Source: Clostridiaceae bacterium
GTDB taxonomy: Bacteria > Bacillota > Clostridia > DSM-8532
Reading direction: 5' to 3'
Assembly: GCA_012840245.1 (NCBI GenBank)
Contig: DULR01000054.1
Coordinates: 1 to 58,553, forward strand
Length of the DNA: 58,553 bases
A program made the position numbers and the translations under genes. Shown one piece after another: positions 43,753-51,571 of the stretch. Below the pieces are notes generated by a model. It made no database searches. It saw only the letters and a program-made list of their open reading frames with translations, and had not been told where the DNA came from. Positions within the stretch are counted from its first letter, which is position 1, and every line of letters begins with the position of its first letter.

Positions 43753-44478
43753 TCAATCCAGCTGTTCCAGTACGGATTTCATATCGTTGACCGGGATAGC
43801 ATAGTTGCCGCCTTTGTTGCCCTCAACGACCATGCCCACAACTTCACTGTTATAATTGAATATCGGTCCGCCGCTTGAGCCAGGCGACATAGTGCCTTTG
43901 GAAAGAGTCAGATATGTGTCTGCACCGAAATGAGCCCTTCCCGAATATATGCACTCACCGATGACATTTTTTATGCCTTCGGGGCTTGTTATGCTTACCA
44001 GCTTTTCACCGTCGATGAGTTTGCTCGAATCACCCAGGTTCAATGACGGGAGAGTCACAGGGGCCTTAAATACCGCCATATCAAGGTCGGGGTCTGTATA
44101 ATGGATCGTGGCATATCTTGAATTGTCGGTATCGTCTGTAAACACAAATATTTCATCGTATCCCTCAATAACGTGCTTTGCTGTCACAACATAACCGTTA
44201 TATATCCAACCGCTTCCCTGATTTCTTGTTTTGCCTTTATATGCATATATAGTGACGCATGAATTCTTGCAGTTGGCGACGACTTCCTCAAGGTCGGTTT
44301 TGCGTATTACTTCCTTTATAACTTCTACCTCTCTGATGACCTCTACCTCTTTTGGAACCTCGATTTCCTTAACTATGACCTTTTCAATCACTTCAGGCTC
44401 TTTGAACATATCTATGACCAATATCACAGGCAATGTCAAAATAAAGCCCAGTATGAATCCTAAAAATAATTTTCTCAT
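43753..44478 (-). CDS. membrane-anchored trypsin-like serine protease with a repeat stalk
   Basis: 241 residues. N-terminal signal anchor (LFLGFILGFILTLPVILVIDM), then a 40-residue stalk of alternating Val/Glu/Lys/Ile repeats (VIEKVIVKEIEVPKEVEV...). The S1 protease domain (about 70-240) has His in VTAKHVI, Asp in DLDMAVF and Ser in MSPGSSGGPIF. No PDZ domain follows, unlike HtrA/DegP. It probably cleaves extracytoplasmic proteins near the membrane; target unknown. Confidence 0.88.
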   Translation of the reverse strand: MRKLFLGFILGFILTLPVILVIDMFKEPEVIEKVIVKEIEVPKEVEVIREVEVIKEVIRKTDLEEVVANCKNSCVTIYAYKGKTRNQGSGWIYNGYVVTAKHVIEGYDEIFVFTDDTDNSRYATIHYTDPDLDMAVFKAPVTLPSLNLGDSSKLIDGEKLVSITSPEGIKNVIGECIYSGRAHFGADTYLTLSKGTMSPGSSGGPIFNYNSEVVGMVVEGNKGGNYAIPVNDMKSVLEQLD

Positions 44479-44503
44479 AACCTCACCATGTTTATTTTAT
44501 CAT

Positions 44504-44530
44504 AAAAAAAAACAGCCCTTGAAAGAGCTG
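44504..44530 (-). terminator. terminator of the ABC exporter operon
   Basis: Minus strand CAGCTCTT-tca-AGGGCTG stem (one mismatch) followed by eight T residues, 20 bases after the permease stop and before the protease gene. Confidence 0.75.
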
Positions 44531-44550
44531 CTCATATTATCATGTAACCA

Positions 44551-45183
44551 TTACAGTTCCCTGTTTTCGTATATCCTGACTGAAATAACGTATGAAACAG
44601 CCAGAAGCGCGAAAGAAATCATTGGAACTACCAGGAAAGGCAGGTTTTGAATAAAGCCTCCGATCTGCTCCATATCGGTTGTAAAAATGGTAATTATTCC
44701 TCCTAAAGCAGCAACTACTATAACAGTGATCAGGGTGAACCACAGTCTTCCCTTATCCACGCCGAATCTGAACGCAATGGGCAGATTTATTGTCGAATAA
44801 AACAGTCCCAGAGACATCAGCATAAATGCCTGTTTCATCAAGCTCATAAAATCTCCCGCATTCCCGTCTATGCTCCATTTGATGACTGTCGATGCGATAA
44901 AAAGGACTGATGCGGCCAAAGCTCCCAAAACAGTTATGATATATTTGCTCATGACAATATCTTTACGTGAATATGGCAGAGCGATAGCATAATGATCCCA
45001 TTTGCATCTTTCGTCAAGCCCCATTACCGTCAGAGGCAGCATGGCAAGGAATACCGATGAAAATCCCGCAAAGAAATAACCGCTGCCTGTAACTGCAAGG
45101 ATGCTGTATATCAGAGACAGAATGATCATTATTCTTCCTTGTTTCCAGATAACGAACCAATCTTTTATCAATAAACCCTTCAT
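44551..45183 (-). CDS. ABC-2 type exporter membrane subunit
   Basis: 210 residues with six predicted membrane helices and no catalytic motif (for example IMIILSLIYSILAVTGSGYF and LWFTLITVIVVAALGGIITIF). The start overlaps the ATPase stop by four bases (ATGA). With the ATPase and GntR upstream it forms a YtrA-type regulator/ABC module, often tied to cell-wall stress or peptide-antibiotic defence in Firmicutes. The transported substrate is unknown. Confidence 0.82.
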   Translation of the reverse strand: MKGLLIKDWFVIWKQGRIMIILSLIYSILAVTGSGYFFAGFSSVFLAMLPLTVMGLDERCKWDHYAIALPYSRKDIVMSKYIITVLGALAASVLFIASTVIKWSIDGNAGDFMSLMKQAFMLMSLGLFYSTINLPIAFRFGVDKGRLWFTLITVIVVAALGGIITIFTTDMEQIGGFIQNLPFLVVPMISFALLAVSYVISVRIYENREL

Positions 45184-46028
45184 CTTCCTGTTCCCTCCCT
45201 GGCTATAAATACTATGATATCCTCAATGCTTGCTCTTTCCACTGAAAATACCGACGGGATCCTTCTCCTCTCGACAAGCGCTTCGATGCAATAGTTGTTC
45301 TCTTTTACGCCTTTCACCGCATCAGGTGGAACAGCTTCGAAATCCGCCCTGCTGCATTTCAGTATCCCATATTTCTCCAGCAATTCGTCCTTTTCCTCGC
45401 AGAACACAAGCCGGCCCTTATGCAGAAAAGCGATATAATCACAGATCTTTTCAAGATCGCTGACTATATGTGAGGAGATCAATACCGAGTTGCTCTCGTC
45501 TCTTGTAAAATCATTTATTATGTTCAGTATCTCATCCCTGGCTATCGGATCAAGCCCGCTCGTTGCCTCGTCAAGCAGCAACAGCTTGGCATCATGTGAT
45601 AAAGCGACGGCGATAGACAGCTTCATCTTCATGCCCCGGGAAAATTCCTTGAATGCCTTTTCGTGCGGCAGGGACAGTTTGTCTATATATCTGTAAAATA
45701 GTTCCTCATTCCATCTTTTATAGGTGCTTTTCATCACGACATTGACCTGCTTTACGGTGAAATTATCAGGAAAGTATGCTTCGTCAAGAACTACTCCCAT
45801 GTCTTCTTTTTTCTCTTTGAAATTTATCCTGTTGTCTTCTCCAAATATTTCGATACTTCCGCTGTCCCTTTTGCGTGAATTGAGGATAAGCCTGATTGTC
45901 GTAGTTTTTCCTGCCCCGTTTTCGCCTATCAGCCCCATGATGCAGCCTCTGGGCAGAGTAAGGCTGATGTTGTCAAGCTTGAAGCCTTTATAAGCTTTTG
46001 ACAGGTCTTTGATTACCAATGCATTCAT
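45180..46028 (-). CDS. ABC transporter ATP-binding protein
   Basis: 282 residues. Walker A GLIGENGAGKTTTIRLIL, Q-loop region VVLDEAYFP, signature FSRGMKMKLSIAVAL (in place of LSGGQ), Walker B LLLLDEATSGLDP and H-loop SSHIVSDLEK. A C-terminal tail of about 70 residues resembles BcrA/YtrB-type ATPases. It begins three bases after the GntR gene and overlaps the permease gene, so the three are one operon. Confidence 0.93.
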   Translation of the reverse strand: MNALVIKDLSKAYKGFKLDNISLTLPRGCIMGLIGENGAGKTTTIRLILNSRKRDSGSIEIFGEDNRINFKEKKEDMGVVLDEAYFPDNFTVKQVNVVMKSTYKRWNEELFYRYIDKLSLPHEKAFKEFSRGMKMKLSIAVALSHDAKLLLLDEATSGLDPIARDEILNIINDFTRDESNSVLISSHIVSDLEKICDYIAFLHKGRLVFCEEKDELLEKYGILKCSRADFEAVPPDAVKGVKENNYCIEALVERRRIPSVFSVERASIEDIIVFIAREGTGR

Positions 46029-46031
46029 GAT

Positions 46032-46418
46032 CTACTCTTCCTCCTTGATCAAAATCTGAAACATACCGACCAGTTCGTCATTGCTGATATTGCACATTGC
46101 CGCAAGTTCAGCGATTTTCTGCATATATTCCTCGATCTTCTTCAGATTTTCCTCCTTTATCAGTTCGACATTCTTTTCAGCTACAAAGCAGCCTTTGCCT
46201 GCAACGGTATATATGAAGCCGTCCCTCTCAAGCTCGTCATAAGCTCTCTTCGTTGTTATCACACTAATACGAAGATCCTTGGCAAGATTCCTGATGGAGG
46301 GCAATGCTTCTCCTTCCTTGAGTTTGCCTGAAATAATAAGGTTTTTTATCTGAGAATATATCTGGTCATAAATCGGCTGATTGCTGGAGTTGCTTATTAT
46401 GATATCCAGAATTCCCAC
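46032..46418 (-). CDS. GntR family regulator, YtrA subfamily
   Basis: About 128 residues. Winged-helix DNA-binding part QPIYDQIYSQIKNLIISGKL...LPSIRNLAKDLRISVITTKRAYDELERDGFIYTVAGKGCFVAE, then a short helical C-terminal dimerisation part typical of YtrA. The frame extends upstream to 46460, but the promoter and predicted transcription start lie inside that extension, so the real start must be GTG 46418, ATT 46412 or CTG 46409 (AAGGGAG spacing best suits CTG). Likely represses its own operon via the palindrome at 46427-46444. Confidence 0.85.
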   Translation of the reverse strand: MGILDIIISNSSNQPIYDQIYSQIKNLIISGKLKEGEALPSIRNLAKDLRISVITTKRAYDELERDGFIYTVAGKGCFVAEKNVELIKEENLKKIEEYMQKIAELAAMCNISNDELVGMFQILIKEEE

Positions 46419-46426
46419 TCCCTTTC

Positions 46427-46469
46427 TACTGTATATATACAGTATATACAGTAATAACATTTATGTCAA
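46427..46469 (-). promoter_or_regulatory. promoter and palindromic operator of the GntR/ABC operon
   Basis: Minus strand -35 TTGACA (46464-46469), 17-base spacer, -10 TATACT (46441-46446). The perfect 18-base palindrome TACTGTATATATACAGTA (46427-46444) overlaps the -10 and the start site, and an extra TACTGTATA half-site lies in the spacer. This is an ideal autorepression site for the GntR product. Confidence 0.85.
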
Positions 46470-46514
46470 TAATTTTTTTGAACAGCCGAAGACCTGACAT
46501 GATAAGTCTGTGAA

Positions 46515-46544
46515 TAAAAAAACAGCCTTTGCAAAAAAGGCTGT
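46515..46544 (-). terminator. terminator of the 32-residue micro-gene
   Basis: Minus strand ACAGCC(TT)...GGCTGT stem-loop (46522-46544) followed by a T-run (46515-46522), 47 bases after the small ORF stop. Confidence 0.75.
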
Positions 46545-46590
46545 GTTATATATTAAAAGCAGTACTGCTATCTGTCAGACTAATTTTTTA

Positions 46591-46689
46591 TCATTTTGAT
46601 TCCACTTCTTCAAGTTCATAATCCCATATGGCTTTAATCAGAAAATATAATCCCGCAATTACAGCTGCCAGTACTATAGCTTCGAACAT
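46591..46689 (-). CDS. 32-residue membrane micro-protein
   Basis: ATG at 46689 is preceded by AGGAGG at an 8-base spacing. The product MFEAIVLAAVIAGLYFLIKA continues IWDYELEEVESK. It is one membrane helix (about residues 3-20) with a conserved-looking acidic C-terminal tail. It has its own terminator and an AT-rich promoter region, so it is a stand-alone transcription unit, not a leader of another gene. Not recognised; single-helix micro-proteins of this kind often associate with transporters or enzymes. The nearest neighbour is the GntR/ABC operon downstream. Confidence 0.7.
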   Translation of the reverse strand: MFEAIVLAAVIAGLYFLIKAIWDYELEEVESK

Positions 46690-46739
46690 AACATGCACCT
46701 CCTGATCACGGTAAAAAATATAGTTAATTTTTTATCATT

Positions 46740-46782
46740 CTATGTTAATATTTTAACACTATATGATAATTTTTTAACATAG
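46740..46782. promoter_or_regulatory. inverted repeat in the micro-gene promoter region
   Basis: CTATGTTAA (46740-46748) and TTAACATAG (46774-46782) form a 9-base inverted repeat in a very AT-rich stretch 50-90 bases upstream of the micro-gene. TATAAT-like hexamers lie nearby on the minus strand. It could be an operator or a promoter-melting region. Confidence 0.35.
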
Positions 46783-46789
46783 TTATATT

Positions 46790-46932
46790 ATACAAAAATT
46801 ATAGTTTTTATTTGGATATTTTAATACGATATAATAGAAATCGCTGACCCTAATGGTTCAACAGGTTTAATCAGGATTTTCACAACTTTCACCAGGGTTA
46901 TTACAAGACGAGCATTTGGTCTTGAAAATGGT
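46790..46932. other. 143-base stretch with no recognised feature
   Basis: AT-rich at its left half, with GGTTCAACAGG and ACCAGGGTTATTACA at the right. No open frame with a ribosome site, no stable hairpin and no clear promoter pair were seen between the micro-gene promoter region and the holin terminator. Confidence 0.4.
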
Positions 46933-46959
46933 AAAAAATCCCCCGGGATCAACCGGGGG
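46933..46959 (-). terminator. terminator overlapping the 3' end of the holin gene
   Basis: Minus strand CCCCCGG-TTGATC-CCGGGGG stem-loop (46940-46959) followed by six T residues. The holin stop codon TGA lies in the loop, so translation and termination signals overlap. Confidence 0.85.
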
Positions 46960-47359
46960 TATCCTTTTGCTTATTTTCAACTTTACGGAATGTGGCTTCA
47001 TATGTACCCATAGCCGCCATTGCAACTACTACAGCATTAAGCAGGATCAGTCCTGTCCTGTCAAAAGTCAATGTTCCCGTAAGTACATATTCGACCGACA
47101 AAAGAATCAACAATGAAATAACATATACCACATATCTTGTCGGGATCTTCCAAAGTTTGTCGAGTGGAGCTTTAATGAACTGGATGATAAGTAAGACAGC
47201 TGCTGTTGCTCCGTACATCGTACCTAGGAATTCCCAGGTCAAATAATTTCTGGCGGGTTCAGCAGTCGATGCATCATCTGCAATGGCGACTGTTGTCATA
47301 AATAAAACAAATAATATAATAGTGCAAATAAAGAAAAAAAGATTTTTCGGATTTCTCAT
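46949..47359 (-). CDS. holin-like membrane protein
   Basis: 136 residues from ATG 47359 (GGGAGG upstream). Signal-like first helix (NLFFFICTIILFVLFMTTVAIA), then EFLGTMYGATAAVLLIIQFIKAPLDKLWKIPTRYVVYVISLLILL and a last helix RTGLILLNAVVVAMAAMGTY. The order of helices with the KAPLD(K)-IPTR loop is seen in phage and phage-derived clostridial holins. The charged C-terminus is typical. It follows a cell-wall hydrolase gene, an order that suggests a lysis cassette. Confidence 0.72.
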   Translation of the reverse strand: MRNPKNLFFFICTIILFVLFMTTVAIADDASTAEPARNYLTWEFLGTMYGATAAVLLIIQFIKAPLDKLWKIPTRYVVYVISLLILLSVEYVLTGTLTFDRTGLILLNAVVVAMAAMGTYEATFRKVENKQKDTPG

Positions 47360-47408
47360 ACTTACCTCCCTTCTCCCCAATAACCTGAAGTCAGCATTTT
47401 TTGAGCGA

Positions 47409-48185
47409 TTATGAAACCAATATTCTTATTTGGCTTATTATAGCATTGAGCCTGCTGATTTCTTTTCTTAAGGCTTCGATTTCCTGTGTGAGTTGTTTTA
47501 CCTTTTCACTGTCCGTATCTACTTTTATGGTTTTGACTTTGTCGTATATGGCAAGTATCGACTGCCCATATGTCTTTCCCGGATATGCCCATTTGCCGTT
47601 CAGATCAGTCCATGTCGGTGCAGTACCGATGTATCCGGCTTGCTTCAACACATCAAATCTTGGGTCAACGAGCGGGTTTGAAAAGGTCGGATTTTTGACG
47701 GCATAAGCTTTCAGGTGTTGGATATGTGCCCTGATACCGATGCGCCAGTCAGGAAATTTACACCCCACAGGTACGCCATTTACGATCTGTCCCGTAACGC
47801 CAAGTCCGGCCGGATTATGCCATTCTATTCTTGCAACACCGGTAAAACGGAAGTAGTTTGTCTCGTGTATAGCCTGGCAAAAAGCTATGTCTCCTCTGAC
47901 CCCTTCAGTTTTTCCTTCTTCAAGATAGATTTCTTCTATCCCCTGCGGAGCATTGGGATTAACGCTGCGCAGGAATTTACGCATTTGCTCAGCAGTCAGT
48001 TCGGGTTCACCCATTATATATACAGTTTCATTCACGGCATGTATCATCCTTTCCTGATGAAAATTTCTTTTCGGGCAGGCGGTATTCTTCATGTGTTTAT
48101 GCCCGTCTATTAGCTTTATATTCAGGAACTGGTATTTGGGATACCATAACAGTTCAACACCGGCATTTAACTGAACTTCAGGCAT
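47409..48185 (-). CDS. glucosaminidase-domain wall hydrolase with amidase remnant at N-terminus
   Basis: 258 residues as an open frame. The core (about 62-220) has a glucosaminidase/FlgJ-like pattern: GIEEIYLEEGKTEGVRGDIAFCQAIHETNYF (catalytic Glu region) and GKTYGQSILAIYDK. Before it, DGHKHMKNTACPKRNF matches the C-terminal zinc-site end of N-acetylmuramoyl-L-alanine amidases, but the front of that domain is missing. Upstream the frame closes at a TAG without an ATG. A coiled-coil tail ends the protein. The first ATG has no ribosome site. Likely a damaged bifunctional endolysin whose glucosaminidase half may still be made. Confidence 0.65.
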   Translation of the reverse strand: MPEVQLNAGVELLWYPKYQFLNIKLIDGHKHMKNTACPKRNFHQERMIHAVNETVYIMGEPELTAEQMRKFLRSVNPNAPQGIEEIYLEEGKTEGVRGDIAFCQAIHETNYFRFTGVARIEWHNPAGLGVTGQIVNGVPVGCKFPDWRIGIRAHIQHLKAYAVKNPTFSNPLVDPRFDVLKQAGYIGTAPTWTDLNGKWAYPGKTYGQSILAIYDKVKTIKVDTDSEKVKQLTQEIEALRKEISRLNAIISQIRILVS

Positions 48186-48349
48186 GGTCTTGTCTTCATC
48201 GTATTCAATTTGGAATAACCGATGGCAATAACAAGGTAAGCAAATTCCTGGCTATCTGGTATAACATTTTAGAGACGACTGCATCGTACAGATTTTGATT
48301 ACCGGAATGATCTCAGAAAATGAAGCAAAAAAAGAAGCGAAACATTTTT

Positions 48350-48394
48350 CTATAAAATAAAAGAAACCGCTGAAACATAAGTTTAGCGGTTTCT
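48350..48394 (-). terminator. terminator of the tRNA-Glu/tRNA-Thr operon
   Basis: Minus strand AGAAACCGCT/AGCGGTTTCT perfect 10-base stem with a 13-base loop, then TTTATTTTATAG. Four bases beyond the tRNA-Thr CCA end. Confidence 0.85.
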
Positions 48395-48397
48395 CTA

Positions 48398-48473
48398 TGG
48401 AGCTGGAGGACGGACTCGAACCCCCGACCTGCTGATTACAAGTCAGCTGCTCTACCTGCTGAGCTACTCCAGC
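48398..48473 (-). tRNA. tRNA-Thr (anticodon UGU)
   Basis: 76 bases including an encoded CCA. Cloverleaf: acceptor GCTGGAG/CTCCAGC, D-arm AGCTCAGCAGGTAGAGCA, anticodon stem GCTGA/TCAGC around CTTGTAA with UGU, T-arm GGGGGTTCGAGTCCGTCC. Co-transcribed after tRNA-Glu. Confidence 0.97.
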
Positions 48474-48484
48474 ATTATTTAAAA

Positions 48485-48559
48485 TGGTGACCCCTAGGGG
48501 ATTCGAACCCCTGTTACCGCCGTGAGAGGGCGATGTCTTAACCACTTGACCAAGGGGCC
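48485..48559 (-). tRNA. tRNA-Glu (anticodon CUC)
   Basis: 75 bases including CCA. Acceptor GGCCCCT/AGGGGTC with discriminator A, D-arm TGGTCAAGTGGTTAAGACA, anticodon loop CTCTCAC giving CUC (less common than UUC), T-arm AGGGGTTCGAATCCCCT. First of the two tRNAs in the operon. Confidence 0.97.
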
Positions 48560-48591
48560 ACATGTCATTGCCCGAAAACCGGACAAAGACT

Positions 48592-48620
48592 ATTTTAACG
48601 GCTCAATACGCTCTTGTCAA
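48592..48620 (-). promoter_or_regulatory. promoter of the tRNA operon
   Basis: Minus strand -35 TTGACA (48615-48620), 17-base spacer, -10 TAAAAT (48592-48597). Predicted start near 48585, 26 bases before tRNA-Glu. Confidence 0.85.
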
Positions 48621-48664
48621 GCTAAAAAAATTATAAGTTTTAAGGAAAGTTTGTCGAAAGCTCA

Positions 48665-49159
48665 TCAGAAGGAATTGAAGCTTACGACTTCCTCCAGGCT
48701 CTTCTTGCCTCTCACAGGCTTTTCATCGGGATATCCCAGAGTCAGCATAGTTACGAGTTCATGGGTATCGGGGCAATTCAACAGCTTCTCTGTTTCTTTG
48801 GAATGGTCTCTCCTGTACGAGCCTATCCAGCATGATCCGATGCCATAATGCCATGCGGCCAGAATAAGATTTTCGGTAGCTGCGCTGGCATCTTCGAACA
48901 GGCATGGAGCGTTTCTCTCGCAGAACACCGCTATTACACAATAGGCATCCTTTATAAATCTGCCGTATCTGGTGATGCTGGTCAGCTTTTCCTTAAGCTC
49001 CTGGTCGGTAACGACCACGAACTTCCATGGCTGAGCATTATGACCTGATGGTGCCAGTCTTCCGCAATCAAGAATGTCCATCAGGATATCATTCGGGATC
49101 TTTTTTTTCTGATATCTTCTGATGCTTCTTCTGGTTTTCATGACCTCGATGGTATTCAT
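48665..49159 (-). CDS. nitroreductase family protein
   Basis: 164 residues. FMN-binding nitroreductase fold: N-terminal [36 protein letters not shown] and C-terminal [21 protein letters not shown]. The substrate is uncertain; members reduce nitro-compounds, quinones or flavins. The region [40 protein letters not shown] matches. It precedes the tRNA operon with a 100-base gap. Confidence 0.92.
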   Translation of the reverse strand: MNTIEVMKTRRSIRRYQKKKIPNDILMDILDCGRLAPSGHNAQPWKFVVVTDQELKEKLTSITRYGRFIKDAYCVIAVFCERNAPCLFEDASAATENLILAAWHYGIGSCWIGSYRRDHSKETEKLLNCPDTHELVTMLTLGYPDEKPVRGKKSLEEVVSFNSF

Positions 49160-49183
49160 ATTGACCTCCCATATACTTATAAA

Positions 49184-51451
49184 TTATCGCTTCTTTGATT
49201 TTTTACCGCCATTGCTTTTCTTCGCGCCGATATGCTTCAGGATCCTGTCAATATCCTTATCTTTATTCTTTTTCTTTTTGGTTGTTTCTGGTTCAACATT
49301 AATTATATCATTATCCTCTTTTTCATCAATCAGGATAAAATCGATCTGTCTGGTCTCAGTGCTGACTTTGACAAGCTGGACCTTTACTTTGTCGCCGATG
49401 CGGTATATTTTTCTGGTTCTTTCCCCAATAAGGCAGAGTGCGTTTTCGTGATAGCTGTAATAGTCATCGTCTATAGAGCTTAAACGAACCAGCCCCTCTA
49501 CGGTATTCTCAAGTTCCACGAACATACCGAAAGCCGTTATGTTCGATATAGTCCCGTAAAATTCTTCGCCGACCCTGTCCTTCATGAATTCGGCTTTCTT
49601 TAGGTCTATGCAATCCCTTTCGGCATCCTGCGCTGCCCTCTCACGTTCTGAGCTTATCTGGGCTATACTGTGGAGGATGCTCCTGTAATGATCGATCCTT
49701 TTCTCATCAAGCTTACCGTTGATCTGCTCCTTCATAATTCGATGGATTATCAGATCAGGATAACGCCTGATAGGTGACGTAAAATGTGAATAGTACTCGG
49801 CTGCAAGCCCAAAATGCCAGTCGTGGGTATCGCTGTACCTGGCCTTCTGGAGCGAACGCAGAATTAGCATGTTGATGGCTTTCTCCTCAGGCTTGCCTTT
49901 GATCTGGTTTATAACTTCCTGAATTGCTTTGGGATGTACATCCCTGTAACCTTTCAGTCTATATCCGAAGTTCCCGAGGATCATGTTGAGATTTTCCATC
50001 TTTTCCGGATCTGGGTCTTCGTGGATCCTGTAAACGAAAGGTATACCGATCCAGTAGAAGTGTTCGGAAACCACTTCGTTGCACAATAGCATGAATTCTT
50101 CGATTATGTTGTTGGCAATAGTCATTTTATATCTTTTTATATCTGTGGTTTTGCCGTTTTCGTCAACTATTACCTTGGTTTCATCGAAATCAAAATCTAC
50201 AGAGCCTCTGCGCCTTCTTTTTTCTTTCAGGATCAGCGCGAGAGTTTTCATGTTTTCAAAATCCTCAAGAAATCCCTTGTATCTTTCCTTAAGTTCTGCG
50301 TCGTCCTCCTCGAGGATCTTGTAAACATTGGTATATGTCATGCGTTCATTGACGTGGATGACACTTTCGAATATATCATGATCCACCACATTACCGGTAT
50401 GATCGATATCCATTATCACACTGAAGGCAAGACGGTCGGTTTTTGCATTCAAGCTGCATATGTTGTTTGACAGCTCTTTTGGAAGCATGGGGATCACCCT
50501 GTCAGGGAAATATACGCTCGTTCCCCTTTTTAGCGCTTCCTTATCGAGAGCAGAACCTTCCTTCACATAATGGGTCACATCGGCGATATGGACACCGAGT
50601 CTGAACTTGCCGTCAGGCAAAATTTCTATTGATACGGCGTCATCGAGATCACGGGCATCCTCGCCGTCAATGGTGACCATCCTGAGAGACCTGAGATCTC
50701 TTCTGTCCTTGCACTCTTCTTCCAGAACTCTGTCAGGGACCGATCTGGCTTCCTGCAATACTTCTTCGGGGAATTCATAAGGTATGCCGTAAGCACGTAT
50801 TATCGACATTACGTCAACACCTTTTTCCCCTTCGTCTCCCAGGATCTCGATGATGCGCCCCTCAGCATTCCTGTTCTTCTCAGGCCATTTTATGATCTCC
50901 ACTACGACCTTCTGGCCTTTTTGAGCTCCGTTGACAAATTCTTTCGGTATCAATATATCGCCTGACAGCCTTGAATGATCAGGTGTAACGAAGCCCAGAT
51001 GCTCGCTTCTGTCAAACTTGCCTATTATGGTTTTGTTCACACGCTCGATTATGCTTATTATCTCGCCTTCCTGATGCCTTCCGCCCGATGATTTGCCGAT
51101 CAGTCTTGCAATGACCCTGTCTCCATGCATCGCGCCGTTTATGTTGTTTGCCGATATGAAAACATCTTCTATCCCCGAATCAGGCAATACAAAGCCGAAT
51201 CCTTTAGGATTCCCCTGGAACCTTCCTGCTACCAGGCCCATTCTTTCAGGTATCCCGTATCTTTCTTTCCGGGTTTTTATTATCAAACCGTCAGCTTCCA
51301 TCTCATCCAGAAGCTTTTTCAGCTCAGGCCTGTCATCAGGAGGAACATCGAGCACCACTGCCAGCTCTTCGAACTTCAGAGGCTGGTATGCGCGCTCCCT
51401 CATGAAAGCAACTATACGTTTTTTTCTTTCTTCCATCAACTCATTTATCAT
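49184..51451 (-). CDS. rnr: ribonuclease R
   Basis: 755 residues. 3'-to-5' processive exoribonuclease that degrades structured RNA. N-terminal winged helix (RIVAFMRERAYQPLKFEELA), two cold-shock OB domains, the RNB catalytic core with DGEDARDLDDAVSIEI (metal Asp residues), and a C-terminal S1 domain (VGEEFYGTISNITAFGMFVELENTVEGLV). A Lys-rich tail (KKKKNKDKD) completes it. In many Firmicutes rnr is followed by smpB and ssrA; neither is in this window downstream. Confidence 0.97.
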   Translation of the reverse strand: MINELMEERKKRIVAFMRERAYQPLKFEELAVVLDVPPDDRPELKKLLDEMEADGLIIKTRKERYGIPERMGLVAGRFQGNPKGFGFVLPDSGIEDVFISANNINGAMHGDRVIARLIGKSSGGRHQEGEIISIIERVNKTIIGKFDRSEHLGFVTPDHSRLSGDILIPKEFVNGAQKGQKVVVEIIKWPEKNRNAEGRIIEILGDEGEKGVDVMSIIRAYGIPYEFPEEVLQEARSVPDRVLEEECKDRRDLRSLRMVTIDGEDARDLDDAVSIEILPDGKFRLGVHIADVTHYVKEGSALDKEALKRGTSVYFPDRVIPMLPKELSNNICSLNAKTDRLAFSVIMDIDHTGNVVDHDIFESVIHVNERMTYTNVYKILEEDDAELKERYKGFLEDFENMKTLALILKEKRRRRGSVDFDFDETKVIVDENGKTTDIKRYKMTIANNIIEEFMLLCNEVVSEHFYWIGIPFVYRIHEDPDPEKMENLNMILGNFGYRLKGYRDVHPKAIQEVINQIKGKPEEKAINMLILRSLQKARYSDTHDWHFGLAAEYYSHFTSPIRRYPDLIIHRIMKEQINGKLDEKRIDHYRSILHSIAQISSERERAAQDAERDCIDLKKAEFMKDRVGEEFYGTISNITAFGMFVELENTVEGLVRLSSIDDDYYSYHENALCLIGERTRKIYRIGDKVKVQLVKVSTETRQIDFILIDEKEDNDIINVEPETTKKKKNKDKDIDRILKHIGAKKSNGGKKSKKR

Positions 51452-51468
51452 CAGATAACCTTCCTTTA

Positions 51469-51495
51469 AAAATGATGACGGCAGCTGCCGTCATC
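51469..51495 (-). terminator. terminator between the HD gene and rnr
   Basis: GATGACGGCAG/CTGCCGTCATC is a perfect 22-base palindrome (51474-51495) followed on the minus strand by ATTTTTA. It lies 77 bases after the HD gene and 18 bases before the rnr start, so it may also attenuate read-through into rnr. Confidence 0.6.
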
Positions 51496-51571
51496 GTTTT
51501 CTGTAATCTGTTTCAGATTTATTATTTATCATAGTTTGGCTCAGTATTCTTAAAAACATTTAAATCTGCAA

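Noticed and set aside
46419-46460. GntR start at the upstream TTG or ATG region
   Set aside because: The -10 box, operator and predicted transcription start lie within this stretch, so it cannot be translated from this promoter.
48186-48250. Upstream extension restoring the amidase domain of the 47409 hydrolase
   Set aside because: The frame extends only about 20 codons to a TAG, with no start codon and no match to the missing zinc-site histidine region.
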